Source: an uncultured Prevotella sp. (lineage in GTDB: Bacteria; Bacteroidota; Bacteroidia; Bacteroidales; Bacteroidaceae). Taken from it: 9,253 nucleotides of DNA. The first letter of the stretch is position 1; the number at the start of each line of letters is the position of its first letter. The position numbers and the translations under genes were made by a program. The notes under the pieces were generated by a model that did not search any database, had not been told where the DNA came from, and saw only the letters and a list, made by a program, of their open reading frames with translations. Positions 1 through 6,275 of this stretch are shown piece after piece. The stretch is taken from the NCBI GenBank assembly GCA_946999025.1, contig CAMQBP010000068.1:1-9253 (forward strand), given 5' to 3'.

Positions 1-54
1 CCAAGACCCACAGCTTAGAAGGCTGTTGCTCTAATCCAACTGAGCTACGGAACC
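1..54 (-). tRNA. tRNA-Arg (anticodon UCU), 5' part only
   Basis: Read on the minus strand, the sequence folds as the first two thirds of a tRNA. The acceptor strand GGTTCCG is at 54-48, followed by TA and a D-arm with GCTC/GAGC stems. The anticodon stem ACAGC/GCTGT encloses the seven-base loop CTTCTAA. The anticodon TCT (19-17) reads AGA, hence arginine. The window edge cuts the molecule after the variable loop, so the T-arm and the 3' acceptor strand are not visible. A -7-like box lies just upstream at 67-74. Confidence 0.93.
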
Positions 55-66
55 GATAATCGACTG

Positions 67-74
67 CAAAAGTA
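67..74 (-). promoter_or_regulatory. Probable -7 promoter element of the tRNA-Arg gene
   Basis: TACTTTTG on the minus strand matches the Bacteroidetes -7 consensus TAnnTTTG and ends 12 bp before the first tRNA base, which implies a leader of only a few nucleotides. No clear TTG/TTTG -33 box is seen 19-21 bp upstream, so the assignment rests on one box and its position. Confidence 0.5.
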
Positions 75-246
75 ATCATTTTGATTGAGAGTAAGGCGAT
101 GAAACGGCTTGTTTCAGTAGAAGTTAGTGTTTTTTAACAAATACTGTTGGTCCTTGAAAGGCGAGCATCATACAGCTATCAATCTTAGCTTCACCTTGAG
201 AATTCAAAATCGAAGTGCAAAAAAATCTTATTTTTATTCCAATAAA

Positions 247-278
247 TTTGATAATTTGAAAATTAATATTTATATTTG
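247..278 (+). promoter_or_regulatory. Bacteroidetes-type promoter for the alcohol dehydrogenase gene
   Basis: TTTG (247-250) and TATATTTG (271-278) are separated by 20 bp, matching the -33/-7 pattern TTTG-N19-21-TAnnTTTG. Transcription would start near 284, giving a leader of about 100 nt before the ATG at 385. A second TAnnTTTG match at 243-250 overlaps the -33 box but lacks its own upstream box. The rest of 55-384 is AT-rich and holds no gene that I can support. Confidence 0.65.
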
Positions 279-384
279 AAACATAACTTATCACTATTAA
301 GTCCTCTCTCCCAGAGTAGGTCTGATAGATGTAAGTGATTGCTTAAATAACTCTACTTATTATTATTTAAAACACAAAATTACT

Positions 385-1458
385 ATGAAAGCTTTTGCTA
401 TGCTCGGACTCAACAAAGCCGGATGGATTGAAAAAGAAAGACCGATCTGCGGTCCAATGGATGCAATTGTTAGACCTCTCGCCGTTGCGCCATGCACATC
501 CGATGTTCACACTGTTTGGGAAGGAGCGATTGGAGATCGTAAGGACATGATTCTGGGGCACGAAGCTACTGGAGAAGTCGTTGAAGTTGGTTCATTTGTA
601 AAAGATTTCAAGCCTGGCGACAGAGTCATCGTACCTGCCATTACACCCGACTGGAATTCGCTCGAAGCACAAGCAGGTTATTCTATGCACTCTGGAGGTA
701 TGTTAGCAGGATGGAAATATTCTAACTTCAAAGATGGAGTCTTCGCAGAATACTTCCATGTTAATGATGCCGATGGCAACCTTGCGCTCATTCCAAAAGG
801 ATTGGATCCGATAGAGGCAACAATGTTGGCCGACATGGTACCGACAGGTTTTCATGGAGTTGAGTTGGCAGACGTCAAGTTCGGAGACGAAGTGCTCGTC
901 ATAGGAATTGGTCCTGTAGGCTTGATGGCTGTGGCAGGAACAGCTCTTTCCGGTGCTTCCTATATTTACGCTGTGGGTAGCCGTCCCGTATGTGCAGCAG
1001 CAGCCAAAGCATACGGAGCATCAGAGATCATCGACTACCATAAAGGTCCGATTGCAGAGCAAGTTATGAAGCTGACAAACGGCAGAGGTGTAGACCGTGT
1101 CGTTATTGCCGGTGGAACTGTGGATACAATGGCAGAAGCCGTTACCGTATTGAAACCCGGTGGCACCATCGGTAATGTGAATTACTTGGGACGAGGTGAG
1201 TTTATTAAGATTCCTCGTATCGAATGGGGTGTTGGCATGGGCCACAAGACAATCAAAGGCGGATTGATGCCTGGCGGCCGTTTGCGTATGGAGAAGCTGG
1301 CCAGAATGGTTACCTCCGGCCGTCTGAACCTCGCTCGTCTCATAACACATCGCTTCAACGGCTTTGAGCACATGGAGGAAGCACTGATGTTAATGAAGAA
1401 CAAACCTCAAGATCTGATCAAACCGGTGGTTATAGTTGATAAAGACTTGATGAAATAA
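385..1458 (+). CDS. NADP-dependent zinc secondary alcohol dehydrogenase
   Basis: This 357-residue cytosolic medium-chain dehydrogenase/reductase would interconvert secondary alcohols and ketones (or aldehydes) using NADP(H). It closely resembles the Clostridium beijerinckii/Thermoanaerobacter isopropanol dehydrogenases along its whole length. The catalytic zinc ligands of that subfamily are in place: Cys37, His59, Glu60 and Asp150. The Rossmann motif GIGPVG is at 174-179. The NADP-selective residues Gly198-Ser199-Arg200 and Tyr218 are also present, so NADP rather than NAD is expected. The structural-zinc cysteine cluster of liver-type enzymes is absent, as in this subfamily. The protein runs a few residues past the usual ~351-residue end (KDLMK). 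The ATG at 385 aligns with the family N-terminus, and no Shine-Dalgarno is visible, as is common in this phylum. The gene appears monocistronic. Physiological substrate and regulation cannot be read from the sequence. Confidence 0.95.
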   Translation: MKAFAMLGLNKAGWIEKERPICGPMDAIVRPLAVAPCTSDVHTVWEGAIGDRKDMILGHEATGEVVEVGSFVKDFKPGDRVIVPAITPDWNSLEAQAGYSMHSGGMLAGWKYSNFKDGVFAEYFHVNDADGNLALIPKGLDPIEATMLADMVPTGFHGVELADVKFGDEVLVIGIGPVGLMAVAGTALSGASYIYAVGSRPVCAAAAKAYGASEIIDYHKGPIAEQVMKLTNGRGVDRVVIAGGTVDTMAEAVTVLKPGGTIGNVNYLGRGEFIKIPRIEWGVGMGHKTIKGGLMPGGRLRMEKLARMVTSGRLNLARLITHRFNGFEHMEEALMLMKNKPQDLIKPVVIVDKDLMK

Positions 1459-1483
1459 ATTTCAAAAAGAATATAAGTTACCG

Positions 1484-1528
1484 AAAAAGATGGCAGGCAT
1501 GTTGCTCTTAGAGCAGATGTCTGCCATC
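1484..1528 (-). terminator. Strong hairpin followed by T5 on the minus strand
   Basis: A 12-bp stem starting GATGGCAG (1489-1500 with 1517-1528, one G-U pair) is capped by an inner 5-bp stem TGCTC/GAGCA with loop TTA. On the minus strand the hairpin is followed by TTTTT (1488-1484), the form of an intrinsic terminator. On the plus strand no T-run follows. It would therefore stop leftward transcription, for example from tetR, before it runs antisense into the dehydrogenase gene. It also gives the dehydrogenase mRNA a protected 3' end. Confidence 0.7.
1490..1501 (+). repeat. 12-bp direct repeat, left copy
   Basis: ATGGCAGGCATG occurs here and again at 2176-2187 in the same orientation. The left copy forms part of the 5' arm of the hairpin at 1489-1528. 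Two exact 12-bp matches in about 700 bp are unlikely by chance (roughly 1-2% for random sequence). The copies lie near the two ends of the gene-free region. Confidence 0.6.
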
Positions 1529-1581
1529 ATTCGCATGATAAGAAATGGCAGTCTCAAATTTCGTAAGCATCCAACATTAGT

Positions 1582-1614
1582 CGTCTTTCACACTAACAAA
1601 TCACATGAAGGACG
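1582..1614. repeat. Inverted repeat, 9-bp arms
   Basis: CGTCTTTCA (1582-1590) pairs with TGAAGGACG (1606-1614), with one G-U pair and a 15-nt loop. It is one of several adjacent hairpins in 1489-1695. No T-run follows, so it is not a typical terminator. Confidence 0.55.
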
Positions 1615-1620
1615 CAAGCG

Positions 1621-1656
1621 TGAGACACCATGAGACGTGGTGAGACGCTGTGAGAC
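1621..1656 (+). repeat. Four TGAGAC hexamers at an exact 10-bp period
   Basis: TGAGAC starts at 1621, 1631, 1641 and 1651, with four-base spacers ACCA, GTGG and GCTG between copies. The period equals about one helical turn. The flanks also fold: AGCGT (1617-1621) pairs with ACGCT (1645-1649), and CACCA (1626-1630) pairs with TGGTG (1638-1642), leaving one TGAGAC copy in the loop. An inverted copy, GTCTCA, lies at 1551-1556. It could be an array of protein sites on one DNA face or a structured RNA element; the sequence does not decide. Confidence 0.85.
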
Positions 1657-1665
1657 ACTTTAGCA

Positions 1666-1695
1666 GGTGAAAATTCACCAACAAATGTAACATTT
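1666..1695. repeat. Two adjacent short palindromes
   Basis: GGTGAA-AA-TTCACC (1666-1679) is a perfect 6-bp inverted repeat. It is followed after three bases by AAATGT-A-ACATTT (1683-1695), another perfect 6-bp palindrome. They sit directly after the TGAGAC array and may belong to the same element. Either could also be a protein-binding site. Confidence 0.6.
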
Positions 1696-2175
1696 ATAGA
1701 GATTTAGTAACGCTGTAAACCCTCCCCTTTTCCATGAGCTTTTTTGCTGTTTTTGTTCTATAAAATGACAACAAAACGGTTATGAATAATTGCTGAAATA
1801 GAAAAAATCAATAGGCAGACGGTATGCAAACATGCCATATCTTGGTTAGAAAAACAGAACTTTCAGCATAAACGATGCAAAAATAGCCTTTTTTAGCACC
1901 ATATTGGCGGTCAATCTTAATGATCTAAGCTGCCAAAAGCATGGAGATTGGAGGCATAGAGCATTGCTTTTGCGGCCGAGATGAACTTCAGAAGGAGCAA
2001 AGATGGTTACCAACAAATACAAATCATTCATTATCAACCAACTACAAATCTCTCTCATTTAGGCCGTATTTCGTTGCGATGGAAGGTTGATTCATCAATA
2101 AGCGAAATATAAGCGGGCTGTTGTCAAGATAAATTCATCATCAACCACCTGTTTACCAAAGGGTTCAATGACATT

Positions 2176-2187
2176 ATGGCAGGCATG
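2176..2187 (+). repeat. 12-bp direct repeat, right copy
   Basis: This is the second copy of ATGGCAGGCATG (first at 1490-1501), lying 42 bp beyond the tetR stop codon. It lacks the complementary arm that makes the left copy part of a hairpin. Confidence 0.6.
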
Positions 2188-2229
2188 ACAAACGCCTCAT
2201 TGAGAAATGACAGCGGCCTCTCCTACTCG

Positions 2230-2841
2230 TCATTCGATGCGTTCTAGCATCTTTAATCCGTTGAGCGTGCATATTCCACGGATGAATAATAAAATGATGT
2301 TACGAAAGACTATCTGTAGGCCATGTTCCTTATACAGCTGACTGGTCATTGCAAAACGAACAGCTTCACGCGCCACTTCCACAACGATGTGATAATTAGT
2401 GTCTGGCCTAAAGAAGCCCTCTTTCACGCCTCTGTCAATAAAGTTATACGCATCTTCATCCCGCTCCTTATGCTTGTTCTCAAGATACGTTTGCACACGC
2501 TTGTATTTTTGCACTTCGTCAAAATACAGCGGAGAAATCTCTGACAAACGATGAGCTTGGTAATTGTAGAATTCAATCAATATATCCATGACATGATGGT
2601 TGTGCCGTTCGCTGAAATCCTTCATGTGCTCATCAAATTCTTGCTCTGCAGCTTTCATGCCTTCCAGCAGCAGTTCCTCCTTATTGCTGTATATTTCGTA
2701 CACCGTGCGCTTGGATATGGATAATCTCCTGGCAATGTCATCCATCTTGACCGCCTTGATGCCCTTCTCGAAAAATTCGCTCATGGCTGCTTTCAAGATA
2801 CGCTCACGAAGCTCTTGCCGATAAGGCGTTAGACCGCTCAT
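2230..2841 (-). CDS. TetR/AcrR-family transcriptional regulator
   Basis: The 203-residue product has the usual TetR-family size. The N-terminal helix-turn-helix spans about residues 11-57: RERILKAAMSEFFEKG, then MDDIARRLSISKRTVYEIYSNKEEL, with the typical Tyr-x-x-Tyr-x-x-Lys-Glu-Glu end of the DNA-binding domain. The rest is an all-helical region expected to bind an unknown ligand and to dimerise. ATG 2841 is preferred because AAAAGGA lies at 2857-2851, nine bases upstream; ATG 2850 is a possible alternative. A longer reading from TTG 2880 would begin inside the -7 promoter box and is rejected. The gene is divergent from the malic enzyme gene, so self-regulation and control of maeB are the natural guesses. 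No T-run terminator follows closely; the nearest minus-strand one is at 1484-1528. Confidence 0.92.
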   Translation of the reverse strand: MSGLTPYRQELRERILKAAMSEFFEKGIKAVKMDDIARRLSISKRTVYEIYSNKEELLLEGMKAAEQEFDEHMKDFSERHNHHVMDILIEFYNYQAHRLSEISPLYFDEVQKYKRVQTYLENKHKERDEDAYNFIDRGVKEGFFRPDTNYHIVVEVAREAVRFAMTSQLYKEHGLQIVFRNIILLFIRGICTLNGLKMLERIE

Positions 2842-2869
2842 TTTATTCATTCCTTTTACCATAACTCCA

Positions 2870-2877
2870 CAAAGATA
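2870..2877 (-). promoter_or_regulatory. -7 element of the tetR promoter
   Basis: TATCTTTG on the minus strand matches TAnnTTTG. Transcription would begin about 2862-2866, leaving a leader of only about 20 nt before ATG 2841. No good -33 box is visible; that region falls in the inverted repeat at 2889-2916. Confidence 0.6.
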
Positions 2878-2888
2878 CAAAAAAGCAT

Positions 2889-2916
2889 AAAAACCAGGTC
2901 TTCTTTAATGGTTTTT
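2889..2916. promoter_or_regulatory. Candidate TetR operator between divergent promoters
   Basis: AAAAACCA (2889-2896) and TGGTTTTT (2909-2916) are perfect 8-bp inverted arms 12 bp apart. The palindrome fills the space between the tetR -7 box (2870-2877) and the maeB -7 box (2920-2927) and covers the -33 position of both promoters. A dimeric TetR protein bound here could block both. The site is seen in sequence; its use as an operator is inference from position and symmetry. Confidence 0.5.
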
Positions 2917-2919
2917 TCT

Positions 2920-2927
2920 TAACTTTG
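2920..2927 (+). promoter_or_regulatory. -7 element of the maeB promoter
   Basis: TAACTTTG matches TAnnTTTG. The predicted start near 2933 gives a leader of about 95-100 nt before ATG 3031. No TTTG is found at the -33 position, which lies inside the candidate operator; such a promoter may need an activator or be intrinsically weak. Confidence 0.55.
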
Positions 2928-3030
2928 TTCCGTTATCAACTATAAGAACGTTTAATCAGGGGGAGAAATATCTGGGTACTACTCTTCGAAGCTCATGCCC
3001 TTTTTGACCTCCATTTAGTATTATAATCCA

Positions 3031-5322
3031 ATGTTAAAAATCACCAAAGAAGCAGCTCTTGCTTACCATGAGGGAGAACGTCCCGGCAAAATCGAAGTAA
3101 AACCGACCAAGCCTTACAGGACTCAAACCGACCTCAGTCTGGCCTATTCACCAGGCGTGGCCTACCCGTGTCTTGAGATTCAGAATAATGAAAATGATGC
3201 TTACAAATATACCAATAAGGGCAACTTGGTTGCTGTCATTTCCAACGGCACGGCAGTGTTAGGCTTGGGTGACATTGGTGCCATGAGCGGCAAACCCGTG
3301 ATGGAAGGCAAAGGCTTGCTGTTCAAGATATATGGTGGCATCGATGTGTTCGACATCGAGGTAAACGAGAAAGACCCCGTGAAGTTTTGTGAGACCGTTG
3401 AAAGGATTGCTCCGTCGTTTGGCGGCATCAATCTGGAAGACATCAAAGCGCCTGAATGTTTCTATATTGAGGAAAGGCTGAAGAAAACGCTCGACATCCC
3501 CGTGATGCACGACGACCAACATGGCACGGCCATCATATCTGCCGCAGGTCTGAAGAATGCTTTAGAGGTTGCCGGCAAAGACATCAAGCAGGCCAAACTG
3601 GTCATCAATGGTGCAGGAGCCGCTGCTATCAGCTGTACCAAATTGTACATGGCTTTGGGGGTGAAGAAAGAAAATATCCTGATGCTGGATTCACACGGAG
3701 TGATTACAAAAGACCGTACCGACCTGAATCCAGAAAAAGCAATATTCGCTACCAACCGGAAGAACGTACACACTTTGGAGGAAGCCGTTAAGGATGCCGA
3801 CGTCTTCGTGGGTTTGTCAAGAGGCAATATTCTATCCAAAGACATGATTCGGTCGATGGCTTCCAACCCCATCGTGTTCGCATTGGCCAATCCCGTGCCT
3901 GAAATTAGCTACGAAGATGCCCTTGACAGTCGGCCAGACGTCATCATGTCGACTGGACGCAGCGACTATCCTAATCAGATTAATAATGTTATCGGCTTCC
4001 CATACATCTTCCGTGGAGCGCTGGATGTACATGCTAAGGCCATCAATGAGGAAATGAAGATGGCCGCCGTACATGCCATAGCCGACCTTGCCAAACAACC
4101 CATTCCGGATGTGGTCAATGAAGTTTATCACATCAATGAATTGAATTTCGGCCCCAAGTATTTTATTCCAAAGCCCATTGACCCGCGCCTCATCACAGAA
4201 GTGAGTGCGGCTGTAGCCAAAGCAGCCGTAGACAGTGGCGTGGCCAGAACGCCTATCAAGGACTGGGATAAGTACAAGGAGAATTTGAAGCAGTTGCTCG
4301 GACAGGAATCTAAGTTTACGAGAACCCTGCATGCCACGGCCGCTCGCCATCCACAGCGCATTGTGTTTGCTGAAGGAGGGCACCCCACTATGATGAAAGC
4401 TGCCGTGCAGGCAAAGCAAGAAGGCATTTGCGTTCCTATTCTGTTAGGAAATCCAGACAGACTTAACCGACTGGCTAACCGACTGAAACTTGATCTTACG
4501 GACATCAAAATCATAGACATGCGCGCAGATAAGGAACAGGGAAAGCGTGCGAAATTCGCCAAACACCTGTCAGAAAAGCTTGAACGACAAGGGTATACCT
4601 TTGAAGAAGCTTACGACAAGATGTACGAGCGCAACTATTTTGGTATGTCGATGGTTGAACATGGTGACGCGGATGGCTTCATCACAGGACTCTACACAAA
4701 ATACTCGAACACCATCAAGGTGGCTAAAGAGGTGATTGGCATTCGTCCTGGATACAAAACTTTTGCCACCATGCACATCCTTGACACTAAAAAAGGCATC
4801 TACTACATTTCTGACACCTTAATCAACAGGCACCCAGACGAGAATGTGCTGTATGACATTGCGCGCCTCAGTGCTGACGCAGTAAGATTCTTCAATGACA
4901 AGCCAGTCATGGCGATGATTAGCTATTCCAACTTCGGAACAGACACGATTGGAAGTCCGCAAAAGGTACATGCAGCCGTAGAAAGAATGCAACAAGAGTT
5001 CCCTGACTTGGCTGTCGATGGAGAAATGCAGGTTAATTTTGCCATGGACAAAAAATTACGCGATGACAAATATCCATTTACACGCTTGAAGGGTAAGAAC
5101 GTTAACACGCTGGTTTTCCCCAATATGAGCAGTGCCAACGGCAGTTATAAATTGCTGCAAGCCCTCAATTCGGATGCAGAAATCATCGGTCCGATACAAA
5201 TGGGATTGAAAAAACCAATCCATTTTACCGACTTCGAATGTTCTGTGCGCGACATTGTAAACATCACTGCCGTAGCTGCCATCGATGCTTACGTGGAGAA
5301 AATCAAGAATTCAAAAAAATAA
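3031..5322 (+). CDS. maeB: NADP-dependent malic enzyme with C-terminal phosphotransacetylase-like domain (MaeB type)
   Basis: This 763-residue cytosolic enzyme would oxidatively decarboxylate malate to pyruvate and CO2 with reduction of NADP. Its length and two-domain plan match E. coli MaeB (about 759 aa). The malic domain (about 1-420) carries SLAYSPGVA with catalytic Tyr39, Lys94 in MEGKG, metal-binding Glu136-Asp137 in NLEDIKAPEC, VMHDDQHGTA (158-167) and the nucleotide motif GAGAAA (194-199). The second half (about 430-763) resembles phosphotransacetylase, with SYSNFGTDTIGSPQKV, DGEMQVNFAMD and VFPNMSSANGSYK. In MaeB proteins this domain is catalytically inactive and serves oligomerisation and acetyl-CoA-linked control; its start here reads AEGGHPTM where true Pta enzymes have an acidic EGED/EGEE. 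ATG 3031 aligns with the family start, without a Shine-Dalgarno. It has its own promoter and terminator. Confidence 0.95.
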   Translation: MLKITKEAALAYHEGERPGKIEVKPTKPYRTQTDLSLAYSPGVAYPCLEIQNNENDAYKYTNKGNLVAVISNGTAVLGLGDIGAMSGKPVMEGKGLLFKIYGGIDVFDIEVNEKDPVKFCETVERIAPSFGGINLEDIKAPECFYIEERLKKTLDIPVMHDDQHGTAIISAAGLKNALEVAGKDIKQAKLVINGAGAAAISCTKLYMALGVKKENILMLDSHGVITKDRTDLNPEKAIFATNRKNVHTLEEAVKDADVFVGLSRGNILSKDMIRSMASNPIVFALANPVPEISYEDALDSRPDVIMSTGRSDYPNQINNVIGFPYIFRGALDVHAKAINEEMKMAAVHAIADLAKQPIPDVVNEVYHINELNFGPKYFIPKPIDPRLITEVSAAVAKAAVDSGVARTPIKDWDKYKENLKQLLGQESKFTRTLHATAARHPQRIVFAEGGHPTMMKAAVQAKQEGICVPILLGNPDRLNRLANRLKLDLTDIKIIDMRADKEQGKRAKFAKHLSEKLERQGYTFEEAYDKMYERNYFGMSMVEHGDADGFITGLYTKYSNTIKVAKEVIGIRPGYKTFATMHILDTKKGIYYISDTLINRHPDENVLYDIARLSADAVRFFNDKPVMAMISYSNFGTDTIGSPQKVHAAVERMQQEFPDLAVDGEMQVNFAMDKKLRDDKYPFTRLKGKNVNTLVFPNMSSANGSYKLLQALNSDAEIIGPIQMGLKKPIHFTDFECSVRDIVNITAVAAIDAYVEKIKNSKK

Positions 5323-5337
5323 ATTCAATAATAAAAG

Positions 5338-5380
5338 TGCCAACAACGCAGTTTATGCTGGTTGTTGGCATTTGCATTTT
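5338..5380 (+). terminator. Intrinsic terminator after maeB
   Basis: TGCCAACAAC (5338-5347) pairs with GTTGTTGGCA (5361-5370). An inner CAG/CTG pairing leaves a six-base loop, and TTTGCATTTT follows. It lies 16 bp after the maeB stop and separates maeB from ispE. The hairpin covers the first codon (5362) of a longer in-frame ispE reading, which argues for the downstream start. Confidence 0.85.
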
Positions 5381-5400
5381 GTCTATCAACCCATTGCTAC

Positions 5401-6240
5401 ATGATTACATTTCCATGTGCCAAAATCAATTTAGGCCTTAACATTGTAGGCGTTCGGCCAGATGGTTACCATGACATAGAAACCGTGTTCTTCCCTATTC
5501 CGCTGCACGACACGCTTGAAATAACACGCATGGACGAACAGTTTCCATCCGATAATCCGTGCGATTTGAAGATAACAGGGAAGGCACTCGATGTTCACGA
5601 AGACAACAATCTCGTCATCCAGGCTTACCATTTGCTGGCAAAAGACTTCTCACTACCGCGTATTCACGCCCACCTTTACAAGGAAATCCCCTCACAAGCG
5701 GGCTTAGGAGGCGGATCGAGCGATGCAGCATTCATGATCAGGCTGCTCAATGAGCAATTCAAACTCAATCTCACCACCGCTGACATGGAGCAATATGCGG
5801 CCCAACTGGGTGCTGATTGCGCTTTCTTCATCACCGCCAAGCCTTCGTTTGCGACGGGAATTGGTGATCAACTCCTGCCGATTGAGCTGCCAAAAAGGAA
5901 TCTTGATGGGTGTTATCTCGCACTGATTAAGCCCGACATAGCCGTTTCAACCAAAGATGCTTATGCCAAAATTGAGGTGAAACAACCTGCTAAATGCTGC
6001 CGAGACATCATCTATCAGCCCATAGAAACATGGAAAAACGAACTGATGAATGACTTTGAAATACCCGTATTCAAGTTGTATCCGCGGCTGAAGCACATCA
6101 AAGAGCAGCTTTACCAGCAAGGGGCTGTGTATGCAGCCATGAGCGGAAGCGGCAGTACCATCTATGGTATTTTCAAAAAAGAGCCACAAGGAATCAACCA
6201 GTTGTTCAACGATTGCTATACAACCGTACTTCCATTATAG
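5401..6240 (+). CDS. ispE: 4-diphosphocytidyl-2-C-methyl-D-erythritol kinase
   Basis: IspE phosphorylates CDP-methylerythritol with ATP in the cytosolic MEP pathway to isopentenyl diphosphate. The 279-residue product is a GHMP-superfamily kinase of normal length (E. coli about 283). The N-terminal signature AKINLGLNIVGVRPDGYH is at 7-24 with Lys8. The ATP-loop PSQAGLGGGSSDAA is at 97-110. The catalytic Asp139 sits in LGADCAFF, where many homologues have a Pro at the Ala. The C-terminal glycine motif SGSGST is at 248-253. ATG 5401 is chosen because MITFPCAKIN matches the family start; an upstream in-frame ATG at 5362 would add 13 residues and lie inside the maeB terminator. No clear promoter or Shine-Dalgarno was found in the 30 bp before it. 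It converges on murU with a 32-bp gap. Confidence 0.94.
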   Translation: MITFPCAKINLGLNIVGVRPDGYHDIETVFFPIPLHDTLEITRMDEQFPSDNPCDLKITGKALDVHEDNNLVIQAYHLLAKDFSLPRIHAHLYKEIPSQAGLGGGSSDAAFMIRLLNEQFKLNLTTADMEQYAAQLGADCAFFITAKPSFATGIGDQLLPIELPKRNLDGCYLALIKPDIAVSTKDAYAKIEVKQPAKCCRDIIYQPIETWKNELMNDFEIPVFKLYPRLKHIKEQLYQQGAVYAAMSGSGSTIYGIFKKEPQGINQLFNDCYTTVLPL

Positions 6241-6244
6241 GTAA

Positions 6245-6275
6245 TGAGAGTTGACTGGGGTGAAGCGTCAGCTCA
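6245..6275. terminator. Weak hairpin between convergent ispE and murU
   Basis: TGAG (6245-6248) with CTCA (6272-6275) and TGAC (6252-6255) with GTCA (6267-6270) make an imperfect 8-bp stem in the 32-bp convergent gap, overlapping the murU stop. No T-run follows on either strand. It may help end both transcripts, but the support is weak. Confidence 0.25.

Larger units (their letters stand above)
1459..2229. other. 771-bp gene-free, repeat-rich intergenic region
   Basis: No convincing gene lies between the dehydrogenase and the tetR stop. The left part (1489-1695) is a run of inverted repeats plus a TGAGAC array, listed separately. The right part (about 1700-2170) has poly-T and poly-A patches and a weak inverted repeat, CAAAAGCA (1934-1941) with TGCTTTTG (1965-1972). 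It looks like a decayed or non-coding element. A 70-codon minus-strand ORF at 1846-2058 has no recognisable domain or start signal and is not called as a gene. Confidence 0.7.

Noticed and set aside
1621..1656. CRISPR array
   Set aside because: The hexamer repeats with 4-bp spacers are far too short for CRISPR repeats and spacers, and no cas genes are present.
1846..2058. Minus-strand 70-codon ORF in the intergenic region
   Set aside because: It has no recognisable domain, no promoter with both boxes and no Shine-Dalgarno. It lies in DNA that looks non-coding and possibly repeated.
2842..2880. TTG start at 2880 for the TetR regulator
   Set aside because: It overlaps the -7 promoter box TATCTTTG, so the codon would not be in the mRNA.
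3832..4419. Minus-strand 195-codon ORF opposite maeB
   Set aside because: It lies wholly inside the well-supported malic enzyme gene and its translation shows no family features; it is an antisense shadow.
4310..5322. Separate pta gene
   Set aside because: The phosphotransacetylase-like part is in one uninterrupted frame with the malic domain, and the total length equals that of normal MaeB, so it is the usual fused domain.
5362..5400. Earlier in-frame start for ispE
   Set aside because: The ATG falls inside the maeB terminator hairpin, and MITFPCAKIN at 5401 fits the IspE N-terminus.
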